From the NCBI RefSeq assembly GCF_037969875.1, contig NZ_CP150218.1, positions 3,906,001 through 3,970,000 of the forward strand: a stretch of DNA of 64,000 bases, written 5' to 3'. Source of the DNA: Paenibacillus sp. FSL R7-0337. GTDB taxonomy: Bacteria; Bacillota; Bacilli; Paenibacillales; Paenibacillaceae. Positions 8,247 to 16,487 of this stretch are shown piece after piece; position 1 is the first letter of the stretch, and the number at the start of each line of letters is the position of its first letter. The position numbers were made by a program, and so were the translations under genes. The notes below the pieces were generated by a model. The model had not been told where the DNA came from, did not search any database, and saw only the letters and a program-made list of their open reading frames with translations.

Positions 8247-8804
8247 CTATTGCGCTACACTTGATCCTATGAAATCCTTCAACCGGTTCAGCTGCAGCAA
8301 GTGATGGCGGTAGTGCATCTCAATCAGCAGATACCATTCTGCCGCAGACAAGGGCCCGAACCGGGGATGAGGGGCGGTGCTGTGCTCAGGTGCCTGCGCA
8401 AGCTTCGGAAGGGTCTCGCGCATCCGCTCAATTACTGTGTTCAGGCCTTGGATCAGCTGCTCCTTGCTCTCCGGCTGCACCGGCGTATACTGCGGTGACG
8501 GCGGAACATGAACGCGTACAGGCGGGAAGCTGCCCCCGGCAAAAACCGCTTTACCATCCGGAGTCATCTCTGCTTCCTTCCCCGCCGCTTCCCCGTTTCC
8601 GGCCAGACACTGATCGATATTACGGAGCTGCATGTACAGCGCCGATTGTATTAAGTGCTGAACCATCTGCCCGAGAGACCACTCTCCTTCGGCAGGCTGC
8701 CGCAGCAGCTGCTCCATACTGAAGGTATCTAATTCCATAAGATAGTGATTCGCAGTCTTTTCAAATTGCTGTAAGGCTTCCGTAATCTTCGTATTCATAT
8801 TCAT
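8247..8804 (-). CDS. DinB-like family protein
   Basis: 185 residues. The four-helix-bundle DinB pattern is visible: an N-terminal helix with EWSLGQMVQHLIQSA, supplying the first metal-ligand histidine, and a late HYRHHLLQLNRLK with two more. Members are metal-binding proteins, some of them bacillithiol- or mycothiol-dependent transferases; the role here is unknown. The gene lies 70 bases downstream of a WYL regulator on the same strand, and the two are probably co-transcribed. A terminator follows. Confidence 0.8.
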   Translation of the reverse strand: MNMNTKITEALQQFEKTANHYLMELDTFSMEQLLRQPAEGEWSLGQMVQHLIQSALYMQLRNIDQCLAGNGEAAGKEAEMTPDGKAVFAGGSFPPVRVHVPPSPQYTPVQPESKEQLIQGLNTVIERMRETLPKLAQAPEHSTAPHPRFGPLSAAEWYLLIEMHYRHHLLQLNRLKDFIGSSVAQ

Positions 8805-8874
8805 AGTATTCAGGCAACTCCTTTATTCTTAAGGTCTGACCTGAATATACACAACCGCTCCTGACAACGTTATG

Positions 8875-9822
8875 TCAGTAGCGTTCCAGCATTCTCACCG
8901 TTTCCTCCCGCACAAGCTTCCGCAAGGCTTCCGGCTCCAGGACAACCGCCCCCGCTCCCCAGCCAAGCACCCATTGCAGCAGGTCCCCGGGCTGGCGTAC
9001 GCGGAAGGTCATATGCCTGCCGTCTGCCCGGTCCTCCACGGCCTCCAGATAAAAGTTATTCGATTCAGCCGCCTTGTCAGCTATCTCGGGATGCACCAAA
9101 ATACACACGCGTACATGGCGGTCATCCTCCGGCTGATACTCGTGCAGATCGAAATCCGCAGGCACTTCGAACCGGTCATCCAGAACGGTAAGCCCGCTCA
9201 TTCTGGATAACCGGAAATGACGGATTTCCTGCCGCAGCCAGCACCAGGCGACCAGGGTCCAGGCGCCTCTGTTCAGGACAAGTCCATACGGCGAGGCGGT
9301 TCGGATACTCCGGTGACTTCCGTCAGCTTCCTGTCTGCCCTTCGTATACCCGAAGCTGATCTTCCGCTGATCCAGAATCGCGCGGCGGATCTGCTCCATG
9401 TACTCCTTCTCCTGTCCTTGCAGCTTATCTTTACTGGTACTCAGCAGCAGGATGCTCTGGCGGAGCCGGGCAGCATTCTCCTTGACATCACCCGGCAGAA
9501 TCGCTTCAATCTTCCTGCCTGCTGCGGATGCCCGGTTACCATACTCCGTATCGAACCGCTGCTCCACGAAATCCGTCCCAATCAGCAGAGTCACAGCCTC
9601 CTCCGCTGTGAAGCTGACCGGGGGCAGGAAATACCCCTTTACCAGTGAATATCCCTGACCTGTAGCTCCTACCACCGGCACTCCGGCTTCACTAAGCGCC
9701 TGGATATCGCGGTAGATGGTTCTTACACTAGTCTCGAAGACAGACGCCAAATCCTCTGCCCGTACGACCCCTTTGCGCTGCAGCTCCAGTACGATGGCTA
9801 ACATGCGGTCTGTCTTGTTCAT
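8875..9822 (-). CDS. YafY-type transcriptional regulator (HTH + WYL domain)
   Basis: 315 residues. The N-terminal HTH_11 domain (MNKTDRMLAIVLELQRKGVVRAEDLA ... SVRTIYRDIQAL, 1-60) binds DNA. The WYL ligand-binding domain spans about 135-215 (PYGLVLNRGAWTLVAWC), with a C-terminal WCX-like extension. WYL proteins usually sense nucleic-acid fragments or small ligands and often control stress genes. The likely local target is the downstream DinB gene, possibly with autoregulation. Confidence 0.85.
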   Translation of the reverse strand: MNKTDRMLAIVLELQRKGVVRAEDLASVFETSVRTIYRDIQALSEAGVPVVGATGQGYSLVKGYFLPPVSFTAEEAVTLLIGTDFVEQRFDTEYGNRASAAGRKIEAILPGDVKENAARLRQSILLLSTSKDKLQGQEKEYMEQIRRAILDQRKISFGYTKGRQEADGSHRSIRTASPYGLVLNRGAWTLVAWCWLRQEIRHFRLSRMSGLTVLDDRFEVPADFDLHEYQPEDDRHVRVCILVHPEIADKAAESNNFYLEAVEDRADGRHMTFRVRQPGDLLQWVLGWGAGAVVLEPEALRKLVREETVRMLERY

Positions 9823-9856
9823 GCGGCGGCTGCACCCTCTTCATCCTGAAATCAGT

Positions 9857-11233
9857 TTATGTATTGATTATACTGATTTCCTGTTCGTTTTTCTCCTTAC
9901 GGCTTCTGATGGAGTACAGAACGAACAGCAGAATGAACCAGAGCGGAGTAAACAGCAGCGCCGGACGGGTCTCGTCGGCAAAGAGCATGATCACTAGAAT
10001 GGCGGCGAACAGCGTCAGGACAGCATAGTTAATCACCGGGGTGAACGGCGCTTTGAATTTGGAAGCGGCATGTAAATCCGGGCGGTTCCTTTTATACTTG
10101 ATATGGCAGACCAGCACAACGCCCCAGACCCAGATGAAGCAAATGGCGCTGATTGTAGTCACGATGCCGAAGGCCTGACCCGGAATAAGCTTGCTGAGCA
10201 GCGCTCCGGCAGAGATTACTATAGTAGAAATAAACAGGGAATTCGCAGGCACATGATTCCGGTTCAGCTTGCCGAGCTGAGGGGAGGCCTGATTCCTTCT
10301 GCTCAGATTGTAGAGAATCCGGCTGGTCGAGAACATCCCGCTGTTGCAGGCGGAGGCCGCCGAGGTTAAGACCACGAAATTGATAATTCCCGCAGCAATC
10401 GGAATCCCGACCAGACTGAAGGTGCGCACGAACGGACTTTCAGACGCGCTAAGCTGGGTCCAGGGATTAATGCACAGCAGCACGAAGAGCGCGCCTACAT
10501 AGAAGAACAGAATCCGCAGCGGAATTTTGTTGATCGCGGACGGGATGTTTTTCTCAGGATTCGCCGTCTCCGCTGCCGATACCCCCACCAGCTCCACGCC
10601 GACATAAGCGAATACCACCATCTGGAAGGAGAACAGGAAGCCCTTCACCCCGTTCGGGAATACGCCCCCGTGCTCCCAGAGATTGCGGACCGACACTGAG
10701 CCTGCATCCGTCTTGAACTGGGTCACCAGCAGGACAATCCCCAGGCCGATCAGGGCCAGAATCGTAACTACCTTGATCAGAGCAAACCAGAATTCGAGTT
10801 CCCCGAAGCTTTTGACCGTTAGCAGATTGAGTCCGAGCAGAATGATCAGGCAGATCACGGCCGGTACCCACTGCGGAATATCGAACCAGTACTGCACATA
10901 GACGCCCACTGCAATCACATCGGCCATCGCCGTCATAATCCAGCAGAACCAGTAGGTCCAGCCTGTAATGAATGCCGCGCGCGGCCCCAAGTAATCCTCA
11001 GCAATGTCTGTAAAAGATTGATACCCCGCCTTCGAGAGCAGCAGTTCCCCCAGCGCACGCATCACAAAAAACACGGCGATTCCCACGATCAGATACGTGA
11101 GCATGATGGAGGGCCCGGCCTGCTGAATTGCCTTGCCCGATCCCAGGAATAAACCTGTGCCAATCGTACCTCCGATGGCGATAAGCTGGACGTGCCGGTT
11201 TGCAAGCTCTCTTTTTAATTCTGTCTGTGCCAT
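9857..11233 (-). CDS. Amino acid permease of the AAT family, glycine-riboswitch controlled
   Basis: 458 residues with about 12 membrane helices. The ATG at 11233 is chosen because AAGGGGGAAACAGGT lies directly before it; the frame opens earlier, at 11275. The first helix carries IGGTIGTGLFLGSG, the unwound substrate-binding motif of APC transporters. The sequence resembles CycA-type carriers for D-serine, D-alanine and glycine. The glycine riboswitch and intrinsic terminator in its leader support glycine (perhaps also alanine) as substrate. An imperfect hairpin surrounds the stop codon. Confidence 0.88.
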   Translation of the reverse strand: MAQTELKRELANRHVQLIAIGGTIGTGLFLGSGKAIQQAGPSIMLTYLIVGIAVFFVMRALGELLLSKAGYQSFTDIAEDYLGPRAAFITGWTYWFCWIMTAMADVIAVGVYVQYWFDIPQWVPAVICLIILLGLNLLTVKSFGELEFWFALIKVVTILALIGLGIVLLVTQFKTDAGSVSVRNLWEHGGVFPNGVKGFLFSFQMVVFAYVGVELVGVSAAETANPEKNIPSAINKIPLRILFFYVGALFVLLCINPWTQLSASESPFVRTFSLVGIPIAAGIINFVVLTSAASACNSGMFSTSRILYNLSRRNQASPQLGKLNRNHVPANSLFISTIVISAGALLSKLIPGQAFGIVTTISAICFIWVWGVVLVCHIKYKRNRPDLHAASKFKAPFTPVINYAVLTLFAAILVIMLFADETRPALLFTPLWFILLFVLYSIRSRKEKNEQEISIINT

Positions 11234-11273
11234 ACCTGTTTCCCCCTTAATGTATACAATGCTGAAAATACGC

Positions 11274-11303
11274 AAAAAGGAGACTGGATATCATCCAATC
11301 TCC
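11274..11303 (-). terminator. Riboswitch-linked intrinsic terminator
   Basis: On the minus strand GGAGATTGGAT / ATCCAGTCTCC pair around GAT and are followed by TTTTTGCG. It lies between the glycine aptamer and the permease start. Confidence 0.85.
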
Positions 11304-11460
11304 CGGTTCATAAGAGGTTCCAAATAAGCTATCTGCCCACGCTGAAGGGAATCAGCCAGGGAAATAGAAATCCGGTACTCTTCTGTCCTTTTGCCTGAGA
11401 TTGTGAACCCTTCGGCGCTGCGGTCTCCCGCAGTCTCTCCAGAAGCTGCTCCAGCTATAG
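11274..11460 (-). promoter_or_regulatory. Glycine riboswitch with terminator expression platform
   Basis: Read on the minus strand from about 11460: CTGGAGAGA, a hairpin CTGCGGGAGACCGCAG, then CGCCGAAGGG, CTCAGGCAAAAGGACAGA (down to about 11380). These are the conserved core blocks of the glycine aptamer. Only one full aptamer is visible; the next about 75 bases may be a degenerate second one. An intrinsic terminator (11274-11303) follows, then the permease Shine-Dalgarno. Transporter-linked glycine switches generally act as OFF switches, so excess glycine would end transcription here (inference). Confidence 0.88.
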
Positions 11461-11530
11461 TGTGATCCATAGCCTTCATAGCTTGCGAATATTTAATTAT
11501 TTGAAGCGGACTTCATCTAAATATTTGTCA

Positions 11531-11559
11531 ATTCTATTCATAGCCCAGACTTCTGTCAA
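11531..11559 (-). promoter_or_regulatory. Sigma-A promoter of the glycine riboswitch-permease transcript
   Basis: On the minus strand TTGACA (11559-11554), 17-base spacer, TAGAAT (11536-11531), roughly 70 bases upstream of the aptamer. Confidence 0.75.
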
Positions 11560-11580
11560 TAACATTAGTTACATCGCTTG

Positions 11581-12537
11581 TTATTTAACCGTAATTTTGG
11601 TTTCCAGATCTTTATAATAGGTTTTAGCCCATTGGCCCTGTTTGTCCTTGAACATTTTCCCGCTGGCATCCTTGGCATACGTAAACGGCTTAACACTAAT
11701 GGTCTTCGGGACGGCCGGAAAAGCACCGTAGTTCTGCTCCTCAGTACCGCTTGTCTTAACCTTCTCAAACGGCTTGCCCCACGGCGAGCTCACATTCCCT
11801 TTCTCATCCACAAGGTCATATAACATTCTCTCCGGGTTCACCTTGGACTTGGCCGCCGCCGGAACTGCACCCTTGAAGCTCACCTGCAGAGACATTGTTA
11901 ACGGGGTCATCTGGAAGGATGTCACTGTGTAGCTGAATGTGCTGTTCTTCTTGGAGACGCCCGGCTTCAAGCTTAAGAGGGTCCCCAGCTTGTTCACTTG
12001 AACTTTAAAAACAAACGGCTCCTTCACCCCGTTGGCGTAAGTCTTCAGCGTAAGGTCGAATTTATCCGGGATTTGCTGCTTCATCGCGCCCTTATTCAGA
12101 TAGATCAAGGCTGTGTCCGTATCCTCCGGATTTGTACTGATGGAAGTATCGTACAACAGCTTTTTCCCATTGATTAACACGTCCACATTCCTGGTCTGGT
12201 CTAGGAAAGAACCGTTCTTGTCCACCGTCCCTCCGTCCTGCCGGATGCCTGCGATAAATTGATTACTGTCATAGGTCAGATCGGTTAGTGTCAGGGTTAC
12301 CCCCTCCTGGGTCACGGCCTGATTCGGGGCGGCAGCAAGCTTTTTCTGAACAATCGCCTTCAGAGTGGCGTTATCGCTGGCCGCGAATACGCTGCCCGCC
12401 TTATTATCCTTGTTAACATCGGCTGCCGCCGCTACGGGTAAAGAGTATCCCCCGCCGACAACTGTCCCTCCGAGTACAGCGGTTACTGCTGTTGCTATCA
12501 TTGCTTTCTTCATCGTATTTAAGCTGATCGTGTACAT
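11581..12537 (-). CDS. Secreted protein with DUF4179/DUF5643-like region, function unknown
   Basis: 319 residues from the ATG at 12537, which has AAAGGAG seven bases upstream; the frame opens further up. The N-terminus MYTISLNTMKKAMIATAVTAV and the following hydrophobic stretch to about VAAAA form a signal peptide or anchor. The rest is predicted beta-rich, with immunoglobulin-like strands (VTLTLTDLTYDSNQFIAGI, FSYTVTSFQMTPLTMSLQVSF) of the kind found in the extracellular part of DUF4179/DUF5643 proteins. Those often accompany ECF sigma factors, but none is adjacent. Function not recognised. Confidence 0.6.
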   Translation of the reverse strand: MYTISLNTMKKAMIATAVTAVLGGTVVGGGYSLPVAAAADVNKDNKAGSVFAASDNATLKAIVQKKLAAAPNQAVTQEGVTLTLTDLTYDSNQFIAGIRQDGGTVDKNGSFLDQTRNVDVLINGKKLLYDTSISTNPEDTDTALIYLNKGAMKQQIPDKFDLTLKTYANGVKEPFVFKVQVNKLGTLLSLKPGVSKKNSTFSYTVTSFQMTPLTMSLQVSFKGAVPAAAKSKVNPERMLYDLVDEKGNVSSPWGKPFEKVKTSGTEEQNYGAFPAVPKTISVKPFTYAKDASGKMFKDKQGQWAKTYYKDLETKITVK

Positions 12538-12732
12538 AGCTTTTCTCCTTTGCTTTTGAAGAATATACAAGAATAACGCTTCCCGGCTGCTAGTTTGTGA
12601 CATAAGTACAGAAATAACGTCTCTGCATAAAAGTCATTTTTGAATAAACAGAGTCATTTACAAGAAAGAATTCCGTTCATCCGCTCTACTATAATAAATT
12701 CATCCAGAACAAGTAGAGTGAGGTTAGAACTT

Positions 12733-13710
12733 ATGGCAAATCCCGCACCACAAGCTATGAACACCAAGCTAGCGCCACCGCCCCAGGGCCGTTTCGGCCG
12801 TCTGCTGCACAATATCGTGCGATACCGGGTGCTGCTGTTGATGCTGCTGCCCACGTCGATTATCTTTTTCATCAACTGCTATATTCCGATGTTCGGATTA
12901 TTCATTGCCTTCAAGAACATCAACTACATTGATGGCATTATGGGCAGTCCCTGGGCCGGGCTGGATAACTTCCGGTTCCTCTTCGCCACCTCTGACGCCC
13001 TGCGGGTGACCATCAACACCGTGGGTTACAATGTGGTCTTCATTATCTCAGGCCTTATTCTCTCCGTCTCGCTGGCGATTGCGATCAATGAGGTGCGTAA
13101 CAAGCTGGCCTCGAAGTTCTTCCAGACCGTGATGATTATGCCGAACTTCCTGTCCATGGTCGTGGTCAGCTTCATCGTCTATGCCTTCCTGCACCCGGAG
13201 TACGGCTTCCTGGTCAAGCATATTCTGCCGATGTTCGGCTACTCCTCGGTGAACGCTTATATGCATCCTAACGCATGGCCTTACATTCTGTGGATCACCA
13301 AAATGTGGCACTCCATCGGGATCGGCAGTGTCATCTACCTTGCAGCCATCACCGGCATCAGCGAAGAGTTGTACGAAGCTGCGGTGATGGACGGGGCCAG
13401 CAAATGGCAGCAGATTACCAAGATTACCCTGCCGCTGCTTACGCCGATCATGGTGATTCTCACGATTCTTAACATGGGCGGTATCTTCCGCTCTGACTTC
13501 GGGCTGTTCTACCATGTGACCCTGGACTCCGGTGCGCTGCGCTCGACTACGGACGTCATCGACACCTATGTCTACCGGGGCCTGATCCAGCTCAATGACC
13601 TGGGGATGTCCTCTGCGGCGAACTTCTATCAATCTGTCGTCGGCTTCTTCCTGGTCATCGGCGCGAACGCTCTGGCCCGTAAGCTGAACCGCGATACGGC
13701 GCTTTTCTAG
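12733..13710 (+). CDS. CUT1 ABC transporter permease, LplB-like
   Basis: 325 residues, starting at ATG 12733 (GTGAGGT upstream; the open frame begins at 12640). There are six membrane helices. The EAA loop reads EELYEAAVMDGASKWQQITKITLPLLTP (EAA---G motif), which docks to the ATPase. It is the first gene of a permease-permease-binding protein-YesM-YesN cluster on the plus strand. As usual for this group no ATPase is encoded, so a shared MsmX-type ATPase probably energises it. A possible -10 (TATAAT, 12690-12695) lies upstream without a clear -35. Confidence 0.9.
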   Translation: MANPAPQAMNTKLAPPPQGRFGRLLHNIVRYRVLLLMLLPTSIIFFINCYIPMFGLFIAFKNINYIDGIMGSPWAGLDNFRFLFATSDALRVTINTVGYNVVFIISGLILSVSLAIAINEVRNKLASKFFQTVMIMPNFLSMVVVSFIVYAFLHPEYGFLVKHILPMFGYSSVNAYMHPNAWPYILWITKMWHSIGIGSVIYLAAITGISEELYEAAVMDGASKWQQITKITLPLLTPIMVILTILNMGGIFRSDFGLFYHVTLDSGALRSTTDVIDTYVYRGLIQLNDLGMSSAANFYQSVVGFFLVIGANALARKLNRDTALF

Positions 13711-13725
13711 AAACGGAGGATTCTA

Positions 13726-14640
13726 ATGACTACTGCATCCCGAAGCAACCCTTATACCAAAGGCTCTACTACCGCCCAGATTATTCTGAATGTATTCTTC
13801 ATCGCCTTCAGCCTGGCGTGTATCCTGCCGATCCTGCTCATTGTCGCTATCTCCTTAACCAACGAGAAGGCCTTGACGCTGCAGGGTTACAAGTTCTGGC
13901 CCGATCATATCGACGCGTCCGCGTACCAATATTTGTTCAAGCATTCGGAGACACTGGTTAAGGCTTATGGTGTCAGCCTGACCGTTACCCTTATCGGAAC
14001 TGTTCTGGCCGTGCTGCTGATTGCGCTGTATGCGTATCCGCTCTACCGGAAGGATTTTCCTTTTAAAAAGACATTCAACTTCTACCTGCTGATCACCATG
14101 CTGTTCTCGGGAGGGCTTGTCCCCTTCTATCTGCTATATGTGAACTATCTTGATCTGAAGGACTCGCTGGTCGCGCTGATCCTGCCCGGCTTGTCCAATG
14201 CCTTCTATATCTTCATCACCCGCACCTTCTTCCAGCAGACGATTCCGGAGGAGATGATTGAATCCGGCAAGCTCGACGGGGCCTCGGAGTGGCGGATCTT
14301 CTTCCAGCTGGTGCTGCCGATCTCCCTGCCTGTGCTGGCGACCATCGGACTGTTCACTACGCTGATGTACTGGAATGACTGGTTCAACTCCATGCTATTC
14401 ATTAATGACACCAATAAGTTCTCGCTGCAGTACGTCATGATTCAGATGATCCGCCAGGCCGAGTTCTTCAAAACCCAGCTTGCCGGCACCGGTGTCGCCC
14501 TGATGGTACAGGAATCCGTTCCGACCGAAAGTCTGCGGATGGCCATGGTTGTGCTGTCGATTGGTCCGATTCTGTTCATCTATCCGTTCTTCCAGAAGTA
14601 CTTCACCAAAGGCCTCACGATTGGTGCTATCAAAGGTTAA
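13726..14640 (+). CDS. CUT1 ABC transporter permease, LplC/YtcP-like
   Basis: 304 residues with six membrane helices. The EAA loop EEMIESGKLDGASEWRIFFQLVLPISLP is present. The start has CGGAGGA seven bases upstream and lies 15 bases after the LplB-like gene. It should form the heterodimeric channel with that protein for an oligosaccharide, probably from plant or polysaccharide breakdown (inference from family). Confidence 0.9.
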   Translation: MTTASRSNPYTKGSTTAQIILNVFFIAFSLACILPILLIVAISLTNEKALTLQGYKFWPDHIDASAYQYLFKHSETLVKAYGVSLTVTLIGTVLAVLLIALYAYPLYRKDFPFKKTFNFYLLITMLFSGGLVPFYLLYVNYLDLKDSLVALILPGLSNAFYIFITRTFFQQTIPEEMIESGKLDGASEWRIFFQLVLPISLPVLATIGLFTTLMYWNDWFNSMLFINDTNKFSLQYVMIQMIRQAEFFKTQLAGTGVALMVQESVPTESLRMAMVVLSIGPILFIYPFFQKYFTKGLTIGAIKG

Positions 14641-14709
14641 TTGGTCTAGCTCTGGCGTAAATGCCGGTTAGAATATATGATCTAATTATCATTGAGGAGG
14701 TTCATACAA

Positions 14710-16305
14710 ATGAGAACAACCAGAAGCTCGGGCGCGGTGCTTGCTGCCCTAACCGCCGTGATACTGGGCATTACCGGATGCGGCGGGGGCAATTCAGGTG
14801 CATCCGCACCTTCCAAGGCAGAATCGACAGCAGCAGCTACAACAGCAGGCACGGAAGGCAGCACTAATCCTGACACCTCAACGTTCCGGAAGCTGAAAGT
14901 TTACACGGTCGGGAATTTCCCGCAAAATGATACCAAGGCGGTTGTGGACGAGATCAACAAGTATCTCAAAGAAAAAATCAACGCCGAGATTGACTTCCAG
15001 GGACTCCCTTGGTCCTCCTGGGCCGAGAAGATGGCACTAGCCTATCAATCCGGTGAACAGGTCGATTTGACCTTTGCTCCGAACTGGGCGGATTTCGCCA
15101 ATAACGTAGCCAAAGGCGCATTTCTCCCGCTGGATGATCTGTTAGCCAAATATGGACAAGGCATCAAGGACACCCTTGATCCCCGCTTCCTTGACGGCGG
15201 AACGGTTGACGGCAAAATCTATGCGATTCCTACCAATAAGGAAATCGGCGAGAGCCATACCATTATGTTCCGCAAGGATCTGGTAGATAAATACGGCTTC
15301 GATGTGAACTCAATTGAGACGCTGGAGGACCTGGAGCCATGGCTGCAGACGATCAAGGAGAAGGAACCGGCCATCGCGCCTATCTGGCTATCCGGCAGCG
15401 GATCGGATACCCTGGGCTACTTCGACAAGACCAAAGAGAGCATGAAGGAGAACTTCCGTTATGAGCTGGTGGCAGGCGCTCCTGCCGGAATCGTCCTGGA
15501 TACCAAGACCGATAAGATGGTGATCAGCTCGATGGAGTCCGACACCGCGATCTACCGGATGAAGCTCTATGGCGACTGGTTCAGCAAGGGCTACATTAAT
15601 AAGGATGCGGCAACGACTAAGACCAGTACTGAAGACGCTTTCAAGGCCGGCAAGACTTGGATGAAATTCGGTTCTGACAAGCCGGACTCCGACAAGGAAG
15701 ATTCCATCGCCACCGGCATTGAGCTGGTGAAGCTGAAGGGGAATGAACCCGAGATCAGCACAGCCAGCGTCAGCAACTCCATGATGGCCATCGGACGCAC
15801 CTCGATTGATCCCGAGCGGACGATGATGCTGCTGAACCTGCTGCATACCGACCCCGTTCTGGTCAATCTGATTGACTTCGGCGTAGAGGGCCGGCAGTAT
15901 GTCAAGGTAGAAGGCAAGGACAACTTCATCAAGCTGCCTGACGGCATTGCTACCCGTGCCGATACCGGCTGGGCACCGGGAATTGAATGGATGTTCGGCA
16001 ACCAGACCATAACCTATCTGTGGGAAGGCGAAAGTGCCGATAAATGGGAGAAGTTCAAGGCTTATAACGAGAGTGCCCATAAGGTGAAGTCCTTCGGCTT
16101 CAACTTCAATACCGACGCTGTCAAAACACAGGTCTCTGTGGTCAGCAATATTATCAAGGAATTCCGCCCGCTGCTGGAAACGGGCAGCCTGGGAGTAGAC
16201 AAGGTGCTGACGGAATACAATAATAAGCTGAAGGCAAACGGTATTGAGGATATCCGAGCCGAGGTTCAGAAGCAATATGATGCCTGGAAGGCCAAACAAT
16301 CCTAA
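14710..16305 (+). CDS. Extracellular sugar-binding lipoprotein with DUF3502-like C-terminus
   Basis: 531 residues from ATG 14710 with GAGGAGG nine bases upstream. The lipoprotein signal ends at the lipobox ITGC (about C20), followed by a Ser/Ala/Thr-rich linker. The type 1 solute-binding fold occupies about 55-440, and the C-terminal about 90 residues (FGFNFNTDAVKTQVSVVSNI...) match DUF3502, found on binding proteins of this CUT1 group. It delivers substrate to the two upstream permeases. A structured repeat begins six bases after the stop codon. Confidence 0.9.
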   Translation: MRTTRSSGAVLAALTAVILGITGCGGGNSGASAPSKAESTAAATTAGTEGSTNPDTSTFRKLKVYTVGNFPQNDTKAVVDEINKYLKEKINAEIDFQGLPWSSWAEKMALAYQSGEQVDLTFAPNWADFANNVAKGAFLPLDDLLAKYGQGIKDTLDPRFLDGGTVDGKIYAIPTNKEIGESHTIMFRKDLVDKYGFDVNSIETLEDLEPWLQTIKEKEPAIAPIWLSGSGSDTLGYFDKTKESMKENFRYELVAGAPAGIVLDTKTDKMVISSMESDTAIYRMKLYGDWFSKGYINKDAATTKTSTEDAFKAGKTWMKFGSDKPDSDKEDSIATGIELVKLKGNEPEISTASVSNSMMAIGRTSIDPERTMMLLNLLHTDPVLVNLIDFGVEGRQYVKVEGKDNFIKLPDGIATRADTGWAPGIEWMFGNQTITYLWEGESADKWEKFKAYNESAHKVKSFGFNFNTDAVKTQVSVVSNIIKEFRPLLETGSLGVDKVLTEYNNKLKANGIEDIRAEVQKQYDAWKAKQS

Positions 16306-16310
16306 ACAAA

Positions 16311-16413
16311 CAAGTGGAAACGACTATGCCGTCCTTTTAAGGACGGTACCCGTTTCAGCGAGAAATATAAGGATAAGTTGTCGTGTGGAACATACAAATT
16401 CTTATATTTTAAG
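16311..16413 (+). repeat. About 100-bp structured interspersed repeat, family 1, copy 1
   Basis: Starts CAAGTGGAAACGACTATGCC and ends TTCTTATATTTTAAG. It is clearly the same element as 33320-33420. It can fold as an outer GAAACG/CGTTTC helix over CCGTCCTT/AAGGACGG, then a second hairpin GAAATATAAG/CTTATATTTT. The inner part of the second hairpin differs from copy 2. It lies directly 3' of the binding-protein gene. Confidence 0.8.
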
Positions 16414-16415
16414 CT

Positions 16416-16446
16416 AAGGGGAAGGACGGCAGCCGTCCTTCCCCTT
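16416..16446 (+). terminator. Long palindrome after the binding-protein gene
   Basis: AAGGGGAAGGACGGC, one A, then its exact reverse complement, followed by TTCC. A 13-15 bp hairpin with weak T-run, so termination or mRNA 3'-end protection are both possible. Its GGACGG core echoes the adjacent repeat. Confidence 0.55.
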
Positions 16447-16487
16447 TCCTGCCGCTCAGCGTGTAAATGTACCTAAGGATAAGGGGG

